Source: Pycnococcus provasolii | Taxonomy: Eukaryota > Chlorophyta > Pseudoscourfieldiophyceae > Pseudoscourfieldiales > Pycnococcaceae | Reading direction: 5' to 3' | Assembly (NCBI GenBank): GCA_938743325.2 | Contig: OW568885.1 | Span: 496,001 to 560,000 of the forward strand | Length of the DNA stretch: 64,000 nucleotides | Shown here: positions 57,570 through 64,000 of the stretch, piece by piece | Layout of the letters: every line of letters starts with the position of its first letter | Numbering within the stretch: position 1 is the first letter of the stretch | Program-made: the position numbers and the translations under genes | The notes under the pieces: generated by a model | Databases searched by the model: none | What the model was told of the DNA's origin: nothing | The model's input: only the letters and a program-made list of their open reading frames with translations

Positions 57570-60500
57570 TTATTTCTTCCTCTTCTCCGCAACCCACGCG
57601 TCGATTCGTTCCTTGAGCTCCGTTGCCGGAATGAGATCCTCGAGCTTTAGCGGCTGTCTGTTGAATGGATCGAACGGATCCGTGAGAAGGTGCCTTGCAA
57701 TCGTGGGACGATCCAATACCGCACGACTCGCGGGAAGGATGACCGGATCACGCATCAGCGTAGCCATGATGGGATCAGTAAAGTCGTCAGGGATATCACC
57801 CATGAGCTCTTCATCCTCAACCGTCTCGCTGTGAATCACGCGGCATCGCTCGGCAAATGCCTCGAGTTGGACCGCCTCAATCTCCGACATGATCCCTGTT
57901 TGCCTCAGGAGCTCGCTGCACGCGGGATACAAACCTTCGCTGTACGAGCGCTGATCTGCCACGGCACCTGCGGCGAGCACGTTGTCCGATGAGACGGCGT
58001 CGAGACGGATTATGATACTCGTGATCACGCGCAGAAGGCCCTTTGGATTGAATCCAACCTTCGTGGGATCGCTCACCTTGAGCTTCTTACGCTGTGGACC
58101 CACGAGATGTGCGAGGAAGTAGTTGAGCATAGCCGCGACGCGATGGCACATCTCTGGCAACAAGTATGGTGCGGCTGTTGCGCGCTCCGCTGCCGTCATC
58201 TCCATCGCCTGCAGATGTGCCTCGGCGTGGCTCATGTGATGCCGAATCTGATCCTCCTCGCTGCGGATGCGACGGTCAAGCTCCTGCCGTTCGCGCGCCG
58301 CGTTCGGCGTTGCGCCACCGTCTCCGAATTCCGCAGCCTGGCGCTCGAGGTCGCGGTACTCGGGCAGCTTCTTTAGGACCTCGTCGAGGTGGTAGATCGC
58401 GTCGTTCACAAGCATGTTGAGCACCTGAACGTAGCTCCCACCTTCCTTGCCGTGTTCTCGGGCATGCTCGATCCAGATCGCGCGATGCTGAGGAACGCTC
58501 CAGATGCGCGTGAGAATCTCCTCGCAGCGAAGCCGGACCATCCACTTGTCGTAGAAACCTGTGGCAGTTCCCATGTGCTCGGCATCAACGAAAACGCACA
58601 GAAGGGATGGAACGAGGCGGGTACCCACGTATCCGCAACCCGTTGGACCGCCCTCGAATACGGAAATAAATGCGGCGCCGTCCGAAGCGGGGTGTCGCTC
58701 GACGTGCGTCGTTTCTCGTGCGTCGTCTGTGGGCAGCAGGCAGTGAAGAGCCTCTGTGCACTTCGCTCTCAGGTACGGATTTCGCACGAAAGATCGAGCC
58801 TGCATAAAATGAACGAGACACCCGACGATGTCACTCAGCGTGCCGGATGTGGAGGCGCGCTCCAGCACCGTGGGCACGAAGCGCGCGGCGTTGACAATCA
58901 CCTCGACGGTGTCCTCGAGAAAGAAGTCGGGAATGCGCTTGAATGCGGCCGTCGGCTCCTTGCCCTCCAGGTTGGCGCGCTCCACCGCCGACGTCGACGC
59001 GGCGGAGCTAACTCCTTCCATGGCTGTCGGTCCATCGCCTGCATCCGCCTCCTTGAGAAGCCACCTCATGACGAGTCGGTAGTACGCTAAGCACGACTCC
59101 AGCAGACCATCTTCCAGAAGGCCAGCCTCGTACAGGTAGCGAACGCGTTGGCCATCCTCCACCATGCCGCGAAGCTCACTCATGCGCTGATCCAGCGTCG
59201 TGGCCATCGGCGTTCCCTCGAGCTGTGGTCGAGCGCGCTCCATTTCCTGGAGAAACTGAATTCTGCGGCTGAGGTCTCGAGAGGAGTCGACGTGCTCGTT
59301 CAGAGCGCGCACGACGCCGAGGTGCAGCGCGTAGCCGGTGAGGAAGAAGCAGTCGCATATGAAGTGAAATGACCCGCCACCGCCGCCGCCCGCGGTGCCA
59401 GGGCGGTCGGAGGGCGCTGTCGGCGTGTTCTGTGTTGTGGCTGCGGCGGCGGCGCTCACGGTTCCGGGAGACAACGCACCGCCCACCGCGGATGCATCCT
59501 CGTCGTCGCCTTGTCCAGACATCACGAGCTTCGTCACCTCGGACCAGTCAACGCGACCACCACCGTCAATCCATGCGGGCGATATGCGTGCAAACGCCTT
59601 GCCATCATCGGGATTTATGAAAGGCATGCACAGCTTGAGAAGCACCGCGGCAACGTTCACGATGAATCCGTGACTTCCGTACAGATACTTCTCAAACTGC
59701 ATCTTCGCACGCCCCGCATTGTGCCTCAGCGCGCTGGCAAACCACGCGACGATGCTCTCACGAACCGTCGTTTCGCGAAGCGCGGAGCGCACAGCGCGGA
59801 AGAGTGTTTCCTGTGCGTCGACAAGCGCGGCGCGCAGCAGGTTGACGGATGCTCGGATCGCCGCTGGCGTCTGGTTTGAGAGATTCACGAACAGGTCTGT
59901 CACGGACGGCTGACCGTTCCAGAACACGTCGGGAAGGCACGACAACTTGAAGAACGGTCCAAGCAAGCTCTCGTTCTCGACCGCGCGGCCATCGCGCACG
60001 TTTGCGGCGTCAAAGCCTTCCGTGCTGGCCATAACCGCCGCAATCGCCTTGTTTTCGAGCAGGTGCGCGAGTGTTCCTGTGGGCCCGCGAAAGTCGCCGA
60101 GCGGGCTGACGCCTTGAACTTTTTCGTTGAGACCCCAGAGGAGAGGCCTGACGATGTCCTCGAGACCGTCCTCGACGAAGCGTACGCACAGCGCGTCGAA
60201 GAATCCGTGTGGCAGAGGTTCCGGGGCACCTGCGGCGTCGGTCGCCATAGACGCGAGTCCTGGCGCAGCGGATCCAGCGGATAGCATGTGCGGCAGGAGC
60301 AGTACGGAAACTAGGCTGCTCTTCGGCTTTTTCGCCTCCTCCTGCCAAACTGCTGGCACGAACATGCTGTGCTGCAGTACCATGCCTGTGTAGCTGATTG
60401 CATACTGTCTCGTTTCTGCGAGTGTCTTGACGAGCGTTTCCGCAAACTCCTTATCCTTCAGGTTGGACGCTCTCCGTTCCTCCTCTAGTGCGCGTCGATA

Positions 60501-60776
60501 CACGGCGACTAAGTACGCAATCGGCGACGAGGATGTGGATGTTGTCGCCGCCTGCATATCCTCGAACGCGGAGAGTCTGTCTGTGAGCGCGGATTCGACG
60601 CACGAAGCATCGAGCAGGGTGGCGCCGAGGTCCGCCAGGAAGAATGGCGACGATCCCAAGGCTGACGGCTCAGGTGCCGTGAGCGTGACGTCGAGCACTT
60701 TGCACAAAATCAAAGACGTGTGCGCCGCAAGCTTGCTCTGTGCATCCGACGCCATGTCCCAAGAGAGAGTCAACAC
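57570..60776 (-). CDS. UFD2: Ubiquitin chain elongation factor E4 (UFD2/UBE4)
   Basis: The 1068-aa product has the large helical UFD2 core and a C-terminal U-box (about 995-1065): DPIMATLMRDPVILPASR, AVLDRPTIARHLLTDPFDPF and NRQPLKLEDLIP. The U-box binds the E2 and UFD2 extends ubiquitin chains on substrates handed over by Cdc48/p97. Core motifs include LAHLLENKAIAAVM, LPDVFWNGQPSV, the phrase SLLCVFVDAEHMGTATGFYDKW and IWSVPQHR. Length is the family norm and no intron is needed. A Gly/Pro-rich loop near residues 440-470 is locally low in complexity. The next gene upstream, IFT121, is on the same strand. Confidence 0.96.
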   Translation of the reverse strand: MLTLSWDMASDAQSKLAAHTSLILCKVLDVTLTAPEPSALGSSPFFLADLGATLLDASCVESALTDRLSAFEDMQAATTSTSSSPIAYLVAVYRRALEEERRASNLKDKEFAETLVKTLAETRQYAISYTGMVLQHSMFVPAVWQEEAKKPKSSLVSVLLLPHMLSAGSAAPGLASMATDAAGAPEPLPHGFFDALCVRFVEDGLEDIVRPLLWGLNEKVQGVSPLGDFRGPTGTLAHLLENKAIAAVMASTEGFDAANVRDGRAVENESLLGPFFKLSCLPDVFWNGQPSVTDLFVNLSNQTPAAIRASVNLLRAALVDAQETLFRAVRSALRETTVRESIVAWFASALRHNAGRAKMQFEKYLYGSHGFIVNVAAVLLKLCMPFINPDDGKAFARISPAWIDGGGRVDWSEVTKLVMSGQGDDEDASAVGGALSPGTVSAAAAATTQNTPTAPSDRPGTAGGGGGGSFHFICDCFFLTGYALHLGVVRALNEHVDSSRDLSRRIQFLQEMERARPQLEGTPMATTLDQRMSELRGMVEDGQRVRYLYEAGLLEDGLLESCLAYYRLVMRWLLKEADAGDGPTAMEGVSSAASTSAVERANLEGKEPTAAFKRIPDFFLEDTVEVIVNAARFVPTVLERASTSGTLSDIVGCLVHFMQARSFVRNPYLRAKCTEALHCLLPTDDARETTHVERHPASDGAAFISVFEGGPTGCGYVGTRLVPSLLCVFVDAEHMGTATGFYDKWMVRLRCEEILTRIWSVPQHRAIWIEHAREHGKEGGSYVQVLNMLVNDAIYHLDEVLKKLPEYRDLERQAAEFGDGGATPNAARERQELDRRIRSEEDQIRHHMSHAEAHLQAMEMTAAERATAAPYLLPEMCHRVAAMLNYFLAHLVGPQRKKLKVSDPTKVGFNPKGLLRVITSIIIRLDAVSSDNVLAAGAVADQRSYSEGLYPACSELLRQTGIMSEIEAVQLEAFAERCRVIHSETVEDEELMGDIPDDFTDPIMATLMRDPVILPASRAVLDRPTIARHLLTDPFDPFNRQPLKLEDLIPATELKERIDAWVAEKRKK

Positions 60777-61268
60777 CTAAGACGAATTCGATCAAGACGC
60801 GCCGAGCTCGAAGCGTGAATAGTGACGCGCGCGAGAGAGAGAAATTGAAAGGGGAAGTGGAAAGCAGGCCCCTTCGAGCCACAGAGAAGAGGAAATGACC
60901 TTCCTTCCTTCCTAAATTAGACTAGGGGAAGCAGGGAAACCCCGAATACAGTAGCATTGCTCAACGAAGAGTTTCATTTCGGGGTTGGCGATTCCTTTTT
61001 GGGGAGTTCATGGTACCTGTTCATGGTTGACAAGGTTCTTCCCACCGAAGCTTCGAAGGTTGCGTGGGTGACCTTCTTGGGACTTACCTAGTACTACATA
61101 TCATACATAGTCTAGTTGTTGTGGGGAGGCGCACCCTAGGTGGAGAATGTGGTAACATAGGTGGAAAGGTCACGGGGGGATACGTCGCGTCGTCACGACT
61201 CCTTAGACTAACCTTAGAAAGTTTAGATACGTAAAGGTACTGGTAGACTTACTCAAAGAATATTAATT
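60777..61268. other. Tandem gap between IFT121 and UFD2
   Basis: 492 bp holding the IFT121 3' end flank and the UFD2 promoter. No array or ORF. A purine-rich leader (GAGAGAGAGAAATTGAAAGG) lies just upstream of UFD2. Confidence 0.55.
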
Positions 61269-64000
61269 TCAGTCAGCGAGGAACTCCGCGTCGTACAGGC
61301 GCTCAGCCAGCTGACGCGTCGCGTCGCCCCGACCCGCGCGCATGTCAGGCGCGGGAGGTGAGACGCGCTGCCCAGCGCCGCCCGTCGGAAGCAGCGAGTG
61401 GCACAGCGGGCAGCTCTGGTTGCCGTACAGCTCCGACAAGATGGAAATGCGCTTGCATGTGTTGCAGCGCACCCACGTTCCGGCGACGACGCGCTCAATG
61501 TCGACCAGCTTGCCGCTTGCCATGCAAACCTCCGTCGACTTGCCTGGCTGCTTCTCAGGAAGCTTCTTCGGGTCATTCGGAGGGTGCTTCGAAAAAATTG
61601 TCAAACTCAGCTCATTGTACGCGTCGCGCTGCGCATTGCTGATCGTCTCCTCGTGCTCGAGCCGGATCATCGCGCGGCTGCACTCGCGGAAGTACCTTGC
61701 GTGGAATGCGCAAACCGCAATGAGCGAGTAAATCTCAACCGCGCCGACGTACTTCTCGTGAGGCTTAAGGTGCACGGATGTGCGCAGAGCCATCTCGAAG
61801 TTCCCGTCGTACAGTTGCCTGTGTGCCATCAGCCACAGGTGGTGTGCCTCCGCAGAGGCCCATCCCTGCATGTCCACACCTTCGCCGCCGACGCCACCTG
61901 CCGCATCGCCGGCGAGCGTAGCGCGGTCTAGTGTCATCAGGCCATCGAGCGTAGCTGCGGCCATGGTGCGCGTTGCACCCTTCGTCTGCGTTGCGCGCGT
62001 CGCCGCGGCATTCTCAAGGTCGAGCGCTTTTCTCTTCAGCGAATCCACCTCCACGGCGCCGAGCACGCTGAGCTTCTTAGCACGGAGCGGATGAATCCTC
62101 TGCGCGTTCGTCTCGCGCGCAAGCTGCTGCAGAAGCCTGGCAGACTCCGCATGCTTGCCAGCCTTGCGGAACAGCTCCACCGCGTCCATCTTCATGCCCT
62201 TCTCCAGCAGGTGTGTCGCGTAGCGAGCAAGAAGCGCCTCAATCTGCGCAAAGTCGTGCTCTTCCGCAAGCGTGACCGCGTGGTCCCACTGGTTCAGGAG
62301 AACGCAAGTGTCCACCGCCTTCTTCACGTCGCCGCCACGCACGTGCGCGCGAACAGCCTCCTCGCACAGGCCAACGCTCGCTAGCCTTTCCCCAATCTCG
62401 TGCAGAAGCGAATCGCCCTCGGGCAGCGTGTCAATTAGTTGAAACAGGCCATCGTAGTCCTCCATGCAGTAAAAGCAGTCAATCAGCCGGGCGGTGTTTC
62501 GCGACTTGGTGAAGTACATCATAGCCTTTTGGTATTTCATGCGATCCGCGTAGTATTCGCCCATGCGATCCCACGCCTCGGCAAACTGCTCGTCCGTGCC
62601 TGACGTCTCCGTCAGCATCTTCTCCACCTTTAGCCAGTCTCCGAGACGTGCACGCATCTCCACCGCCAGGTCAATGCGATCCATCTGACGGTACAGCGCC
62701 TCCGCTTCGTCGAATTTGCGGAAGTGGCACTTAATCTCAGCACGCTGCTTCAGCTCGCTGTCAAGGGTGTTGAGCTTCTTCACAAGCTGCACGCCGTGCA
62801 GATCTTTGCAGTGCACAAATGCCCGCTCCGCCACACCCAGCTCGAGCTTATCGAGAGCGTGCTCGGCAATGATGTGCCAGAGGCGCTCGTGGTTCCACGA
62901 CTCCACGAATTGGCAGGCTTCCTCAATGCCAACATCGTTGATGATCTGCCGCGTATCGCGCAGCGTGCGGCACTCGAAATCTACGAGGTGGTCCTGTGTC
63001 GATGGGCGATCCGGCATGCGCATCAACTCGTCGAGGTGAACGAGGCGAACGGCGAGATTTTTGAACGAGCACAGGTACGATGTAGAGCTCACGGGTTCCT
63101 CCGGATTCGTCCCTCGGAATACGTACATGCGCGCCTTCTCCATTACCGCAAAGAGGTCGGGATCGTCCTCCGCCCACATCACATCCCATGCATCCTTCCG
63201 CTCGAACGACCGCAGCTCCTCGTCCTGCGCGGCTGCGCCGCTGAGCCCGAAGATCCGTAGGAACCCGTGAGTGTCGATGACAGCAAGCTTGGTCGAGTCA
63301 CAGTTTAGCGTCATCATCTGAGGGCGCATCTTCAAGTCGTGCTTGCCTTCCATACTCAGGTGCGGGAGGCTGTACATGAGGCAGCTGCCGCTCTCGCGTG
63401 CGATGCACAGCATCGAGTCATTGCAGCAGAGACAGCAGATGGGATCCTCCGTGGGAGGCCTGCGCGAACGCGCGAGTGCAGCCTGTGCGCCGCCGAGCCC
63501 CGAGCCGTCGTTCGACGGCAGGTCGTCGACGTGAAAGATGCACTCGCGTCCCCTTTGGCGCACCTCCGACTGTCCCTCCTTTAAAACGGAACCGTTGGTG
63601 GCCGTGAGCTTCGACCGTGCAGTCATGTGCTGCCAAACGTAGATGTGGTCCTCCGAGGATACGACGACGTGCTGCGGCCCCATGGCGACGTGGTGCGGCT
63701 CGATGTTGATGTACTTCGAGTCCACCGGGCTGCCGATGGCATTGCAAAGGATCAGGATGTGCTGGTCCTGCTCCTCGCCGCGCGTCACCAGCACCGCGTA
63801 GTCGCCCGACGCTCGGATGAGGCTGAGCCTCTTCACGTACTTGGCGTGCTGCTCCCCGAGTGCGGTGTCCCAGAAAAACACGCAGTGCTCGCTGCGCTCG
63901 GGTCGCGTGAAGGCGTAGACGATGGTGTTGCTGAACGCGCTCCACCGGTAGTCAGGTCGAACGTTGCTGAAGTATACATACGACTCCACCGCGATGGCGA
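61269..64000 (-). CDS. IFT121: WDR35/IFT121, intraflagellar transport complex A, N-terminal part outside the window
   Basis: The frame is open to the right edge (it reads AIAVESYVYFSNVRPDYRW there), so about 250-270 N-terminal residues are missing and 909 are present. The visible part starts in the second WD40 propeller (NTIVYAFTRPERSEHCVFFW). It continues through the helical TPR-like solenoid (FRKFDEAEALYRQMDRIDLA) and ends in a zinc ribbon (RCNTCKRISILSEL ... CPLCHSLLP). IFT121 is a core subunit of IFT-A, which drives retrograde ciliary transport and brings membrane proteins into cilia. Its presence means the organism, at least at some stage, builds flagella. Confidence 0.96.
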   Translation of the reverse strand, partial: AIAVESYVYFSNVRPDYRWSAFSNTIVYAFTRPERSEHCVFFWDTALGEQHAKYVKRLSLIRASGDYAVLVTRGEEQDQHILILCNAIGSPVDSKYINIEPHHVAMGPQHVVVSSEDHIYVWQHMTARSKLTATNGSVLKEGQSEVRQRGRECIFHVDDLPSNDGSGLGGAQAALARSRRPPTEDPICCLCCNDSMLCIARESGSCLMYSLPHLSMEGKHDLKMRPQMMTLNCDSTKLAVIDTHGFLRIFGLSGAAAQDEELRSFERKDAWDVMWAEDDPDLFAVMEKARMYVFRGTNPEEPVSSTSYLCSFKNLAVRLVHLDELMRMPDRPSTQDHLVDFECRTLRDTRQIINDVGIEEACQFVESWNHERLWHIIAEHALDKLELGVAERAFVHCKDLHGVQLVKKLNTLDSELKQRAEIKCHFRKFDEAEALYRQMDRIDLAVEMRARLGDWLKVEKMLTETSGTDEQFAEAWDRMGEYYADRMKYQKAMMYFTKSRNTARLIDCFYCMEDYDGLFQLIDTLPEGDSLLHEIGERLASVGLCEEAVRAHVRGGDVKKAVDTCVLLNQWDHAVTLAEEHDFAQIEALLARYATHLLEKGMKMDAVELFRKAGKHAESARLLQQLARETNAQRIHPLRAKKLSVLGAVEVDSLKRKALDLENAAATRATQTKGATRTMAAATLDGLMTLDRATLAGDAAGGVGGEGVDMQGWASAEAHHLWLMAHRQLYDGNFEMALRTSVHLKPHEKYVGAVEIYSLIAVCAFHARYFRECSRAMIRLEHEETISNAQRDAYNELSLTIFSKHPPNDPKKLPEKQPGKSTEVCMASGKLVDIERVVAGTWVRCNTCKRISILSELYGNQSCPLCHSLLPTGGAGQRVSPPAPDMRAGRGDATRQLAERLYDAEFLAD

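Noticed and set aside
1-64000. tRNA, rRNA or CRISPR-like structures
   Set aside because: I looked in the gaps and found no cloverleaf, rRNA core or spaced repeat array that I could support.

Overview
This is nuclear DNA of a green alga, most likely a flagellated prasinophyte-type chlorophyte. The genes are GC-rich and tightly packed on both strands, and most have no intron. Evidence for the lineage: plastid- and mitochondrion-targeted proteins (uroporphyrinogen-III synthase, a Rubisco-LSMT-like SET methyltransferase, PAM16, an MZM1-type LYR protein, mitochondrial uL6); ciliary genes (WDR35/IFT121, RAB28); plant-type proteins (a CH-domain kinesin-14, an XH-domain protein); and hydroxyproline-rich SPPPP surface proteins of the volvocine/prasinophyte style. 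The species cannot be fixed from sequence alone.

Layout. 1-4000: the 5' part of a large unknown gene running off the left edge, then uroporphyrinogen-III synthase. 4000-5500: a short DIRS-like retroelement remnant with tandem repeats. 5500-8300: a Cys-loop (pentameric) ligand-gated ion channel, then an AlkB-like dioxygenase. 8300-12900: a CA-rich microsatellite, a small zinc-finger protein, a Golgi-type glycosyltransferase, and an Fe/2-oxoglutarate oxygenase fused to a SUMO-like domain. 12900-18000: SET methyltransferase, PAM16, MZM1-like, an unknown plastid-type protein, mitochondrial uL6. 18000-23900: a 112-bp direct duplication, BCKDH E1-alpha, TIPIN, an unknown helical protein, and a small locus readable on both strands that may be a selenoprotein. 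24100-29400: a TMTC-type protein and an intron-bearing membrane coiled-coil gene whose frame closes best through 1-nt and 4-nt exons. 29400-41400: DDT-domain chromatin protein, RAB28, CH-kinesin, large surface glycoprotein. 42100-54800: ankyrin/RCC1 (IBtk-like) protein, CID protein, giant G8-domain membrane protein. 54900-64000: XH-domain protein, archaeal-type phosphoglycerate mutase, UFD2 E4 ligase, WDR35/IFT121 running off the right edge.

The strongest window-wide pattern is not a gene. Short TTAGGG/CCCTAA arrays, perfect or degenerate, recur about eleven times. They lie in divergent gaps or just upstream of start codons, and in no convergent gap. This resembles an expanded version of the plant telo-box promoter element and deserves a genome-wide test. 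The other main leads are the algal ligand-gated channel with an IQ motif, the oxygenase-SUMO fusion, the microexon gene and the possible selenoprotein.
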